Shown here one piece after another: positions 36,951 to 44,824 of a stretch of DNA of 64,000 bases (position 1 is the stretch's first letter; every line of letters starts with the position of its first letter). Location of the stretch: positions 1 through 64,000 of IMG/VR virus record IMGVR_UViG_3300034012_002457. One strand, given 5' to 3'. Made by a program: the position numbers and the translations under genes. The DNA is from a virus. The notes under the pieces were generated by a model that saw only the letters and a list, made by a program, of their open reading frames with translations, did no database searches and was not told the DNA's origin.

Positions 36951-37014
36951 GGAAAGCTAAGACAGCGCTGGGCAAATAGCCCAGAAGAGCCGGGTGCAAT
37001 TCCCGGCCTTTCCA
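36951..37014 (+). ncRNA. tRNA-like element lacking a D-arm
   Basis: 64 nt. Acceptor GGAAAGC pairs six bases with the 3' strand; T8 and A9 are present; only 8 bases replace the D-arm. A 5-bp anticodon-type stem CTGGG / CCCAG encloses CAAATAG, a 5-base variable segment follows, then a T-arm CCGGG TGCAATT CCCGG that keeps T54, C56, R57, A58 and C61. Position 33 is A, not T, so decoding is doubtful. Shifted by one base, TGGAAAG / CTTTCCA makes a perfect 7-bp closing stem. It may be a decayed tRNA or a leader element of the next gene. Confidence 0.5.
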
Positions 37015-37030
37015 TTGTTAATTGTTTCTA

Positions 37031-37612
37031 ATGAGCGCCTTCGTCACAAGCGACACGCACTTTGGCCATGCCAAGATTCTGGAATTTATGCGTCCAGACG
37101 GGGCATTGTTGCGTCCGTTTTCCTCATTGGAAGAAATGCATGAAACGCTCGTAGAGCGTTGGAACAACATTGTCCATGCCAAAGACAGAGTGTACGTATT
37201 GGGAGACGTGGCCATCCCAAGGTCTGGCTTGCATGTTTTAGACCGTCTTAATGGCAGTAAGGTGTTGGTTCGCGGGAATCATGATATTTTTAAGTTTCAG
37301 GATTATGCAAAATATTTTGATGACATAAGAGGCGCATTCTTTCGTGATGGGCTAATTTATACGCATATTCCCGTGCATCCTGCAAATTTAACCGGACGAT
37401 ATGTTGGCAATATACATGGCCATTTGCATTGTCATTTAATTAGGCATGACGATGGAACCATTGACAAAAGATATTTCAATGCATGTGTGGAAGTAAATAA
37501 TTTTACGCCAGTAGCGTTAGATTGTATACAAAACTATTTTGGCCTGGGCCATGGACGAGCGTCGGACGTTCAACACGCCGATCAGGGAGCCATGGAACGC
37601 GCCCATCCATAA
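37031..37612 (+). CDS. Calcineurin-like metallophosphoesterase
   Basis: 193 residues from ATG 37031. Metal-binding motifs in order: FVTSDTHFGH (D.H), VYVLGDVAIP (GD), VLVRGNHDIF (GNHD), YTHIPVHP and GNIHGHLHCH (GH.H). Such phage phosphoesterases may act on nucleotides, RNA ends or signalling molecules; the substrate is unknown here. It follows the tRNA-like element by 16 bases. Confidence 0.85.
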   Translation: MSAFVTSDTHFGHAKILEFMRPDGALLRPFSSLEEMHETLVERWNNIVHAKDRVYVLGDVAIPRSGLHVLDRLNGSKVLVRGNHDIFKFQDYAKYFDDIRGAFFRDGLIYTHIPVHPANLTGRYVGNIHGHLHCHLIRHDDGTIDKRYFNACVEVNNFTPVALDCIQNYFGLGHGRASDVQHADQGAMERAHP

Positions 37613-37748
37613 TATTTTGAAGGCCATTGATAATCACATGGCTTTATATTTGCGCTATCGCGACCCTTGGCATTTACAACAGGCAGCAATGCTGAGGAAC
37701 TATTTAAGAGAGCTTAAGGCTTACATTCATAAGAAAGAAGGAAAATAA
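37551..37748 (+). CDS. Small conserved partner of the phosphoesterase
   Basis: 65 residues from ATG 37551, overlapping the phosphoesterase gene by 62 bp in another frame. RRTFNTPIREPWNAPIHNIL, then YRDPWHLQQAAMLRNYLREL: a helical protein with conserved-looking PWNAPIHN and WHL..A.mLR motifs. Function unknown; it appears coupled to the phosphoesterase. Confidence 0.6.
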   Translation: MDERRTFNTPIREPWNAPIHNILKAIDNHMALYLRYRDPWHLQQAAMLRNYLRELKAYIHKKEGK

Positions 37749-37782
37749 TTTAACTTTCTTTTCCATTGTCGTGTATCTGGCG

Positions 37783-37796
37783 GTAACAATTGTTAC
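37783..37796 (+). promoter_or_regulatory. Palindromic NtcA-type site
   Basis: GTAACAATTGTTAC, a perfect 14-bp palindrome that fits GTA-N8-TAC exactly, the site of the cyanobacterial nitrogen regulator NtcA. It lies 40 bases before ATG 37837. A TAGTCT at 37830 is the nearest TAN3T box, about 33 bases away, longer than the usual 22. Confidence 0.55.
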
Positions 37797-37836
37797 AGAA
37801 AAAGAGGCGTAGCTTTAAAGAAATAGCGATAGTCTG

Positions 37837-37998
37837 ATGACAACGCTTGTTTATCGTGGCGTGCCCTATTCAATGGAACAGGAGCATGAAGCTTTTTCTC
37901 AATGGTGGAGCTTCATCCATCGTCCAGTGTTGTGGCTTGTTTATCGCGGACAAAAATACCGCCCCTGCCAATTTGACAAGGGCGGCAAGCGAGCTTAA
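37837..37998 (+). CDS. DUF4278-type (YRGVxY) small protein
   Basis: 53 residues: MTTLVYRGVPYSMEQEHEAF, then SQWWSFIHRP and VLWLVYRGQKYRPCQFDKGG. The duplicated YRGxxY motif is the mark of DUF4278, common in cyanobacteria and their phages. Its function is unknown to me. Downstream of an NtcA-type palindrome, so nitrogen control is suggested. Confidence 0.7.
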   Translation: MTTLVYRGVPYSMEQEHEAFSQWWSFIHRPVLWLVYRGQKYRPCQFDKGGKRA

Positions 37999-38003
37999 TC
38001 GCC

Positions 38004-38117
38004 TCAGGCCACGCAATAGCGATGGCCGTGCAGCGAAGCCAACTGAGCCTTGCGAAGACGGGCAGCTTTTTCAAGCTGCTGCTTCACGAGCAACAGAGTG
38101 TTCATGGCGCTCTCCAT
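38004..38117 (-). CDS. 37-residue basic peptide
   Basis: MESAMNTLLLVKQQLEKAAR, then LRKAQLASLHGHRYCVA. A near-ideal ribosome site (GGGAGGTGG) lies 4 bases before ATG 38117, which supports translation. It converges with the DUF4278 gene, 5 bp apart, on the same strand as the tRNA upstream. Confidence 0.5.
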   Translation of the reverse strand: MESAMNTLLLVKQQLEKAARLRKAQLASLHGHRYCVA

Positions 38118-38189
38118 GGTCCACCTCCCGTTCCGTAGGTGGGTGTCATGCGCCCCATGCGGGGTGAACGTAGATGCAGCTTAGCACGA

Positions 38190-38263
38190 TACCCTCGGTG
38201 GGAGTCGAACCCACACTGGAGCGATTTTAAGTCGCTTGCCTCTGCCGGTTGGGCTACAAGGGC
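38190..38263 (-). tRNA. tRNA with anticodon UAA (Leu) but short variable loop
   Basis: 74 nt, complete cloverleaf on the - strand: 7-bp acceptor GCCCTTG / CGAGGGT, 3-bp D-stem, anticodon stem AGCGA / TCGCT with loop CTTAAAA (anticodon TAA), variable segment CCAGT, T-arm GTGGG TTCGACT CCCAC, discriminator A. CCA is not encoded. The anticodon assigns Leu, yet leucine tRNAs normally have a long variable arm; here it has only five bases. Confidence 0.85.
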
Positions 38264-38350
38264 TAGACATCGAGGCGTCGAGGCGGGGCTTCAATCCGCC
38301 TTTGTACGACATTTAACCACGGGTCGGCCCATGGCCTCGATTGGTCTGCA

Positions 38351-38392
38351 AGACAGTGCCTGCCACTGTCTAGTTGTAACGCTGGCCAGCGT
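38351..38392. repeat. Two adjacent palindromes downstream of the terminase block
   Basis: AGACAGTG CCTGC CACTGTCT (38351-38371, 8-bp stem) and the perfect 14-bp palindrome ACGCTGGCCAGCGT (38379-38392). They lie between the end of the terminase operon and the tRNA. Either could end or process the - strand transcript. Confidence 0.45.
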
Positions 38393-38431
38393 GCTTCGCG
38401 AAAGCCTCAAAAGCATAGCATGAGCGTTTCC

Positions 38432-38695
38432 TCATACGTCATATTCCTTGCATTCCTGGCTGTCGGGGTGGGCCCGGCAGTAATCGTCAAACGTGCCTTC
38501 ATCATCGAGGCATTGCTCCAGCGCTTCAATTTGCCCCAGACGCTTGGCATAGTCCTTGAGCTTGGGCAATAGCACGGGAATATAAAGGTGTTCGGCTGCT
38601 AGAAGCTGCAGAGAAGTTTGCTTACTAGTGGTGCCATTTTCAAGAAGCGCAATTAAAAACTGCGTTTCTTGCATAGTTAATTTGCAATAAGCCAC
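38432..38695 (-). CDS. Hypothetical protein downstream of terminase
   Basis: 87 residues from GTG 38695 (ATG 38674 is the alternative). Helical: TMQETQFLIALLENGTTSKQ, TSLQLLAAEHLYIPVLLPKL, QIEALEQCLDDEGTFDDYCR. Thirty-one bases after the large terminase gene on the same strand. No family recognised. Confidence 0.55.
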   Translation of the reverse strand: MAYCKLTMQETQFLIALLENGTTSKQTSLQLLAAEHLYIPVLLPKLKDYAKRLGQIEALEQCLDDEGTFDDYCRAHPDSQECKEYDV

Positions 38696-38726
38696 GCCAA
38701 TAAAGAACTATTGTTTGAAAATCATA

Positions 38727-40094
38727 CTAGGAGATTAAGCTTTCGATCCATCCAATGTCATCATCTTTAGATGCAGCCAAGATTGCACCAGCCATTGCAA
38801 ACGCTAAGTCGTCAATCCCCGTAGCCTTGCCGCCAGTAACTGTCCATTGTCCACTGGGCTTGTAAGTGACAGTAAGGTTTTTGATTTGCATGATGGCTTT
38901 CTCGTGGCGATATAAATTAATTTGCCCTGCATTGAACAATTCCCGCATTTTGCTGAAAGCCTTCATTTTGGAACTAACGGTCCAAGTTAGTTCCGTAATA
39001 GGCAGATCACCGGCAAGAGTTTGAATGGTGCCAGCACTATTGAACTGGTCCATCACAATTGTGTCAAAGACGTATAGGCGATGCTGCTCTTTTATCCAAT
39101 CTTCCACTGCATTGATATTCACTTCCATCCTTCCATTGATTTCAAAATCAGCAGCAAAGGAATGGAATTTATCAACGACTAACGTGCCGTTTTCAAAATG
39201 AACAATACAAGCAGTGTAATCATCACGGCCAACCCCACCTCGGGCAGGGTCCAGGGCCAAGACATAAGCACCTTGGAATTGGGCTCTGGGTGGTAAAGCC
39301 GCTCGACGGTCATCAATACAGGCGTCAACAACATCACTGGAAACAAGAGCTGAAAGATTACTGGCAAATTGAGCGCCATATTCCACTTTAAATTTTTCAG
39401 GGTCGCGCTGTCTTTCTGTGTCAAGAAACTCTTGCGAAATGCGAGGGTTCATCTCCCACGTTGGGAGGTTTACGGCTTGCATGAAAGGGAAGCGGCCAGA
39501 CGCTGCTTCTTTGAAATGCTGATAGAAGATGCCGTCAGTAAGCCAGGGGGAGGATAGTTCTAGGATGCGCCCATGACCGCCAAACTGAGCGATAGAAGGA
39601 GAAAGAGCGTCATAAATGCCACGTCCGCCGGAGTTAGCATCGCCTTCTGTGGCGAATGCAAGTTCATCAAAAACAGCACCGGCGCAAGCGAGACCACGAG
39701 CAGCACGCCCGGAAGTTGGTATAGCTTTAAAAACGCAGTGGTTACTAATTTCAATGATGTCGGCAGTTTCACGAACAATCTCTTGAGCGAAGGGACTTTC
39801 GATGATGAGCTGCCGGATGTTGTTTAGAGCAATGCGAGCCTGATCTTGACTGTTCGCAACAGTAACAACGTACCAGCGTTCTCCTTTTCTTACTTTACGA
39901 CGATATTGTTCCTCTAGGACGAAACACATATAGATGCAGGCAATGGCTGCCATGAGCGTTTTGCCTGAGCGTCGCCCGAGAGCCCACACTGCATGCGACT
40001 TGCCGGGCTGAAAAAATTCATCGAGAATTTCAGCCTGTTTAGGAAAAAGCTCTAAATGAAGAGCGTGTTTGGCAAAGTCTGAACAGCGAAGCAT
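38727..40094 (-). CDS. terL: Terminase large subunit
   Basis: 455 residues. ATPase part: Walker A-type WALGRRSGKT (about 38-46) and Walker B AVFDELAF near 140. Nuclease part: VLALDPARGG, then FDTIVMDQFNSAG and GIDDLAFAMAGAI carrying the metal-binding Asp residues of an RNase H-like fold. It packages DNA into the prohead and cuts it. The probable small subunit is 18 kb away at 20882. Its start overlaps the stop of the nuclease gene upstream. Confidence 0.9.
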   Translation of the reverse strand: MLRCSDFAKHALHLELFPKQAEILDEFFQPGKSHAVWALGRRSGKTLMAAIACIYMCFVLEEQYRRKVRKGERWYVVTVANSQDQARIALNNIRQLIIESPFAQEIVRETADIIEISNHCVFKAIPTSGRAARGLACAGAVFDELAFATEGDANSGGRGIYDALSPSIAQFGGHGRILELSSPWLTDGIFYQHFKEAASGRFPFMQAVNLPTWEMNPRISQEFLDTERQRDPEKFKVEYGAQFASNLSALVSSDVVDACIDDRRAALPPRAQFQGAYVLALDPARGGVGRDDYTACIVHFENGTLVVDKFHSFAADFEINGRMEVNINAVEDWIKEQHRLYVFDTIVMDQFNSAGTIQTLAGDLPITELTWTVSSKMKAFSKMRELFNAGQINLYRHEKAIMQIKNLTVTYKPSGQWTVTGGKATGIDDLAFAMAGAILAASKDDDIGWIESLIS

Positions 40095-40591
40095 TACAAC
40101 AATGATGAGAGAGGCTGCAAATAGTGCTTGGGAACGAAGAAAGCTGGACGACCTTTAACATGCTCTTTTTTCCATTGATCTTTCATGGCGTCTTCGCTTT
40201 TTATCCAGCCATGCACAAGAGTTTTTTGGTTTTCAATGGTCACGAGAACAAATATTTTTCCAGGCTTTTCGTCTAATTGCACCACTAAATCATAGTAGTG
40301 GCGAGCACGAGTTTTAACATCAATGTTGGGAGGGAGGTCTGCGGAGCCTCGTTTGGCCGTGGTTTCCTGGTAGAGGAAGTGCTCCATGTCGAGCAGAGCG
40401 GCGACGGCCATTTCTCCTGCTGCTCCAATGAGATGGAGGCGAAGGGCTTCGCTGCCTGATGCTGGGCCGTTGTTCCGACCCTTAAGACCTAGTGCAGAAT
40501 TGACGGTTTGACGGCGGTTGGCTTCGGCGTAGACAGCCTTTCGCTGCTCGTCGCTGAAGGCAAATTGCAGAGGGCTAGCCATACTGGCCAT
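40094..40591 (-). CDS. PD-(D/E)XK-type nuclease beside terminase
   Basis: 165 residues from ATG 40591. The segment LRLHLIGAAGEMAVAALLDM, then DLPPNIDVKTRARHYYDLVV, fits the small restriction-endonuclease-like fold (E of GAAGE, D and K of NIDVKT). It sits between divergent portal and terminase genes, so a role in packaging or DNA maturation is possible. A longer start overlaps the portal gene on the other strand and was rejected. Confidence 0.6.
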   Translation of the reverse strand: MASMASPLQFAFSDEQRKAVYAEANRRQTVNSALGLKGRNNGPASGSEALRLHLIGAAGEMAVAALLDMEHFLYQETTAKRGSADLPPNIDVKTRARHYYDLVVQLDEKPGKIFVLVTIENQKTLVHGWIKSEDAMKDQWKKEHVKGRPAFFVPKHYLQPLSSLL

Positions 40592-40638
40592 AGCAACCAG
40601 GCCAATGTAGCCAGCTTTTAGAATGAAAGCAATACATA

Positions 40639-42735
40639 ATGGCCTTAAGAAAATCAATGGATAACGAAATGGTTGATTTGGGGCATGCTTCCGAGGGCGG
40701 ATTGCGTGCTGACGGCCTGCAAAACGTGCTCATTGGCATGGGCACCAGCCGGGACAAGGGCCAGTACACCAAGACCACGGCTACAATTTTTCTAACGCAA
40801 GAAGAACTAGAGAATTTGTATGGTGAATGGCTGCCTCGTCGCATTGTTGACATTTATGCTGACCAAGCCACTCGGAAAGGCTTCAAAGTATTGTTTGGCG
40901 GAGATGGCGTTAGAGCCGAAGAGGTGCAAGGTATTGAGCAGGTAATTGAAGATTTATATATTCTGGAATATTTAAATTTGGCGGCAAAGAATTCTCGCCT
41001 TTATGGCGGGGCCTGTTTGCTGCTGTTTATTGATGATGGTCGTCCGGCCTATATGCCAGTGGACAAACGTAATATTCGCCGCATTGAAGAAATCGAATGT
41101 TTAGACCGTTGGCAAATTGCACCAGTCATCACTGAAGAAAATCTATATGACTATTCAAAGGCAACGTACTATCAAATTATTTCCGGCGATTTAATTAATG
41201 AGCCCACTTTGTCCTACATCCATAGAGATAGGATTTTGCGCTTTGATGGAGATTGGCTGCCCTATCGCATTAGGCAACGCAATTACGGCTGGGGCATGAG
41301 CAGCCTTCAAACTGTTTATGACAGCTTCCGGCATTATTGGACTGGCTTGAATTCAGCGGCTACGTTGCTCACTGAGTTTGACATTTTTGTGCATAAAGTG
41401 AAGGGACTTGCGGCAATGCTGGCAGCCGGAAAGGAAGGTGCTGTCAGGGATAGGCTGCAAGTGAATGATATGAGCAAGAGCATCTATCGCGGTTATGCGA
41501 TTGATGCAGAGAAAGAAGAGCTTGAATTTATTAGCCGCAATTTTGGCGGCATTGGGGAAGTGTTGGAGAAGCTGCGCGTGGACATTATTGGCGCCAGCAA
41601 AATTCCTCATACCGTGCTGTTTGGCGAAAGCCCGAGCGGACTGGGTTCGACTGGCCGCAGTGAAGAGCGTGATTTCGCCAAAACGCTTGCTGACTATCAA
41701 AGCGTCCATTTCAAACGGCCTATTAAGAAGCTGATGGAATATATCATGCTGAGCAAAGAGGGGCCAACGAATGGAAAGCTGCCCGAATCTTGGCGCATCT
41801 CCTTCAATCCATTGTTTGAACTCAATGAGCGAGAAATGGCCGACGTGCGGGCGCGTGTGGCGGCTGTGGATGGCCGCTACATCCAGCTTGGCGTGCTGAG
41901 TCCGAAGGAAGTGGCGGACGCCCGTTACGGCGGTTCTGAGTGGAGCATGGAGCTAACGCTCGACCCAACTGTCATTCGCGAACTTCCTGCTCAAGGTGGG
42001 GGTGGTTCCACTCAAGGACGGAGTGGTTTCGCTGTGCCGCCTGGCGGTCGCGATCCGATGGACGAAGAGAATGGCACGTTACCGATGGATGGCAGCCGGG
42101 AAGTGGAAGATTCGGCTGGCTTGTTCCTGCCTCGCGATCTTGAGAAAGTGCGTGGGGATGTGGAATTTACTGACAAGGAGCTGCATTCTCGCGCTGTTAG
42201 CGCAGCCAAGGCGAAGTTTAAGGTGTGGCCCTCGGCTTACGCAAGCGGCTATGTGGTGCAGCAATATAAGCAAATGTTTAAGAAAAAGCACGGCTCATTA
42301 AGCGGCGCTTTCAAAGGAGACGAAGGCGAAATTCATGCCGATGATCTTGAGCAATGGTTCAAAGAAGAGTGGGTGAGGATTGGCGCCAATGGCGAAATCA
42401 TGGGGCCATGCGGCGGACGTGGCGAAAAGGAGGGCAAGCCAAAGTGTTTACCTAAGGCCAAGGCTCAGGCTATGAGCGAAGAAGAGCGGCAAACGATTGT
42501 TGCCCGTAAGCGCAAGGCCGATCCCGATCCAGAGCGCCGTGGCCCGGCAAAGATGGTCAGCAGCAAAGTGGATGCTATTGACCCATTAAAAACCAGCGGC
42601 CTAGTGCTGGGAGATGTGGACGAGGCTTCGTTGATTTCGGAAGAAGATATTGACGCCGCATTGAATCAATGGAAACAAGAAGCGCCGGAACGGTTTAAGG
42701 ACATTCTGGAGGCCGAGGATGTCCAACCCTCTTAA
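40639..42735 (+). CDS. Portal protein (DUF1073-like) with C-terminal DUF5872-like domain
   Basis: 698 residues. About 1-460 is a portal of the DUF1073 type (EWLPRRIVDIYADQATRKGF, KNSRLYGGACLLLFIDD, IPHTVLFGESPSGLGSTGRS, DFAKTLADYQ). A Gly-rich linker (about 450-480) leads to an extra C-terminal part: KAKFKVWPSAYASGYVVQQY, LEQWFKEEWVRIGANG, GPCGGRGEKEGKPKCLPKAK. This resembles DUF5872, known to me from giant-virus and phage proteins. The portal forms the ring through which DNA enters; the extra domain could reach into the head or bind partners. Confidence 0.8.
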   Translation: MALRKSMDNEMVDLGHASEGGLRADGLQNVLIGMGTSRDKGQYTKTTATIFLTQEELENLYGEWLPRRIVDIYADQATRKGFKVLFGGDGVRAEEVQGIEQVIEDLYILEYLNLAAKNSRLYGGACLLLFIDDGRPAYMPVDKRNIRRIEEIECLDRWQIAPVITEENLYDYSKATYYQIISGDLINEPTLSYIHRDRILRFDGDWLPYRIRQRNYGWGMSSLQTVYDSFRHYWTGLNSAATLLTEFDIFVHKVKGLAAMLAAGKEGAVRDRLQVNDMSKSIYRGYAIDAEKEELEFISRNFGGIGEVLEKLRVDIIGASKIPHTVLFGESPSGLGSTGRSEERDFAKTLADYQSVHFKRPIKKLMEYIMLSKEGPTNGKLPESWRISFNPLFELNEREMADVRARVAAVDGRYIQLGVLSPKEVADARYGGSEWSMELTLDPTVIRELPAQGGGGSTQGRSGFAVPPGGRDPMDEENGTLPMDGSREVEDSAGLFLPRDLEKVRGDVEFTDKELHSRAVSAAKAKFKVWPSAYASGYVVQQYKQMFKKKHGSLSGAFKGDEGEIHADDLEQWFKEEWVRIGANGEIMGPCGGRGEKEGKPKCLPKAKAQAMSEEERQTIVARKRKADPDPERRGPAKMVSSKVDAIDPLKTSGLVLGDVDEASLISEEDIDAALNQWKQEAPERFKDILEAEDVQPS

Positions 42736-43399
42736 TCCGCTTTCGGAATTCTCCGCTTCCATTGTTCGCTTTGATGCCGAATGGAACTACGACCCAATTA
42801 GCGGGCGTTATCGCGGAGCAAATGGACGTTTTCTTTCTCAAGCCGCTGTGGAGGCATTAGTCGATGGTCGCATTTCTAATCTTGGTCGGCTCCTACGCCG
42901 TTATACAAATATGCTTGATCGTGGCGATATCACGCTGGATCAGTGGCAACAAAGCGTCAGGGAAGCGTTGAAGCTGGCCCACGTACAGGCTGCAATGATT
43001 GGCAGTGGGGGTCGCAATAGCATGACACCAGTTGAATGGGGCCGCATCGGCCAGAGGCTTCGTGCTGAATACCGTTATTTGGAGGTTTTTGCTCGCGATC
43101 TTTTGGCTGGGAGCGTATCTACTCCCATGGCTCTTGCTCGTATTGGGATGTATGCTGAAAGTGCGCGAGGTGCTTACTGGGAAGGCACATCCATGCGCCA
43201 GGAACGGCAAGGATATAGCCTGATGCGGCGCATCCTTGACAGCCAGGCCAAGCATTGCCAAGACTGCCTGGACTATGCAGCGCGAGGCGTTGTGCCAATT
43301 GGCAGTCTGCCCCTACCCGGACAGCGCTGTGCGTGCCGTTCCAATTGCAAATGTAAGGTAAAGTATCTGCGTCAGCAAGCGCCTGTCGTGGCGGTTTAG
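42719..43399 (+). CDS. Minor head protein (SPP1 gp7 / Mu F-like)
   Basis: 226 residues. The C-terminal signature is clear: LDSQAKHCQDCLDYAARGVV, then PLPGQRCACRSNCKCKV, the DaktCp.C...G......lP..h..CrC motif of head morphogenesis proteins. Overlaps the portal gene by 17 bp. It probably joins the prohead with the portal. Last head gene before the sugar cargo. Confidence 0.8.
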   Translation: MSNPLNPLSEFSASIVRFDAEWNYDPISGRYRGANGRFLSQAAVEALVDGRISNLGRLLRRYTNMLDRGDITLDQWQQSVREALKLAHVQAAMIGSGGRNSMTPVEWGRIGQRLRAEYRYLEVFARDLLAGSVSTPMALARIGMYAESARGAYWEGTSMRQERQGYSLMRRILDSQAKHCQDCLDYAARGVVPIGSLPLPGQRCACRSNCKCKVKYLRQQAPVVAV

Positions 43400-43401
43400 T
43401 C

Positions 43402-44097
43402 ATGGATGTGTTGATTGGAAGCACCGGCCTGATTGGCGGCATTCTCCAGGAACATCAGCAGTTCAACCATTCGTACAATTCCAGCAATTTGTATCGCGCT
43501 TCATTACTAAATGGCACGATTGATAAGTTGTATCTAGCGTGTCTTCCGGCGGAGAAATGGAAGGCCAATCAAGATCCGGCAAAAGATTTCTTCAACATGC
43601 AAGAAATTGCAGCCACTATTCGCCCCTGGGAAACAAAGGAAATTATCCTCTATTCCACCATTGACATTTATAAACATTCTTTTGGCAGTTTGGACTATGG
43701 GCGCGTGAGGCGCATCTTTGAACTGCTTGTGAAATCAATGTTTCCAAATGGCGTGGTAAAAATTATTCGTCTTCCTGGATTGTTTCACAAGCGCATTAAA
43801 AAGAACGTTTTGTTTGATTTGCTAAATAATAATAATGTTGATCAAATTAACGGAAATTCTGCTTATCAATGGTACGACTTAAACGATCTATGGGAAGACA
43901 CTTTAGAGATTAAGGAAGCTGGAATTTACGATTTATTTTCTGAGCCCATTGAAACGCAGGAAATTCTTGATCGTTTCTTTCCTGAAGCCAAAGTGAGCTA
44001 TGGCTCCCGTATTGACTATCATTGCGGGAGTTATAAGTACGGCAAAGAAGAAATGCTTGCAAAAATGGAGGCGTTTATCAATGCTTATCGGAATTAG
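43402..44097 (+). CDS. NAD-dependent epimerase/dehydratase-like protein
   Basis: 231 residues. The start MDVLIGSTGLIGGILQEH is a Rossmann GxTGxIG motif. ETKEIILYSTIDIYKHSFGS and YGRVRRIFELLVKSMF fit the Ser...Tyr..(K) region of extended SDR enzymes, with Arg in place of the usual Lys. It would act on a nucleotide sugar. Two bases after the minor head gene; first gene of the sugar cargo. Confidence 0.65.
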   Translation: MDVLIGSTGLIGGILQEHQQFNHSYNSSNLYRASLLNGTIDKLYLACLPAEKWKANQDPAKDFFNMQEIAATIRPWETKEIILYSTIDIYKHSFGSLDYGRVRRIFELLVKSMFPNGVVKIIRLPGLFHKRIKKNVLFDLLNNNNVDQINGNSAYQWYDLNDLWEDTLEIKEAGIYDLFSEPIETQEILDRFFPEAKVSYGSRIDYHCGSYKYGKEEMLAKMEAFINAYRN

Positions 44098-44824
44098 TGC
44101 GATTGGCTGGGAGCCAGAACAGGAGGAGCAAATCTTAAGCGCCAATGCCGGGGCGTTTAATCTGCTGGAGATTGTTCCTCATCGAGTGTTTCAGCAACGC
44201 CTTGATTATGCAGACTTAGCAAAGAAATATAGGGAAGAATATGGTCTTTGGGCATATTCTGCTCAAGCTTTGTTTTTCGGCAGCAATGTAGAAAGTTTTG
44301 AAAATACCGAGGCCACTCAAGAGCATTTATTGCGCGTTATTAGGCTAGGTTCTTTTATGGGAATTAAGCGCTTTGTTCTTGGCAGTCCCGGTCTCCGGCG
44401 TGGAAGTCCTGCCTGTTTAATGAACGTGCTTCGCCGCATGGACAAGATTCTGGAAGCCAATGATGCCATTCTGTGCATTGAACCAGTGGCACGGGCATTT
44501 GGCGGAAAATATTTTCACACTGTTGGTGAAATTGTCAATTTAATTGATTATTACAATTTGAAAAATGTCAAGACCATGCTCGATACAAACAACGCATGGC
44601 TAGAGGGCGATAGCCCTAAAAAGATATTGGGACATTATCTTCCTTACATTGCTCACGTGCATATCAGCGACACTGATAATGGACCACTATTAAATAAATA
44701 TGAGCACGAGCAAATTAGAGAAATGCTGGGCATGCATGGTTACCAGCTTGGCATTATTCGCGAACTTTTTAAGGCTAAAAATTATCTTCGTGAATATCCA
44801 CTGTTCAGGCAAATCTATGCCTGA
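44081..44824 (+). CDS. Sugar isomerase/epimerase-like TIM-barrel protein
   Basis: 247 residues from ATG 44081. The pattern MLIGISAIGWEPEQEEQILS, LWAYSAQALFFG, FVLGSPGLRRGS, ILCIEPVARAFG, KTMLDTNNAWLEG and IAHVHISDTDN matches xylose-isomerase-like/AP-endonuclease-2-type barrels, with the E of CIEP, D of MLDTNN and H.SD of VHISD as likely metal ligands. It would interconvert a sugar. Overlaps the epimerase gene by 17 bp. Confidence 0.7.
   Translation: MLIGISAIGWEPEQEEQILSANAGAFNLLEIVPHRVFQQRLDYADLAKKYREEYGLWAYSAQALFFGSNVESFENTEATQEHLLRVIRLGSFMGIKRFVLGSPGLRRGSPACLMNVLRRMDKILEANDAILCIEPVARAFGGKYFHTVGEIVNLIDYYNLKNVKTMLDTNNAWLEGDSPKKILGHYLPYIAHVHISDTDNGPLLNKYEHEQIREMLGMHGYQLGIIRELFKAKNYLREYPLFRQIYA

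Noticed and set aside
36989-37007. Resemblance of GCCGGGTGCAATTCCCGGC to a cobalamin-riboswitch segment
   Set aside because: The conserved GCCACTG box and the rest of that riboswitch are missing; a tRNA T-arm explains the segment better.
38264-38345. Second tRNA suggested by ATCGAGGC / GCCTCGAT arms
   Set aside because: No T-arm or anticodon arm could be folded between the arms on either strand.
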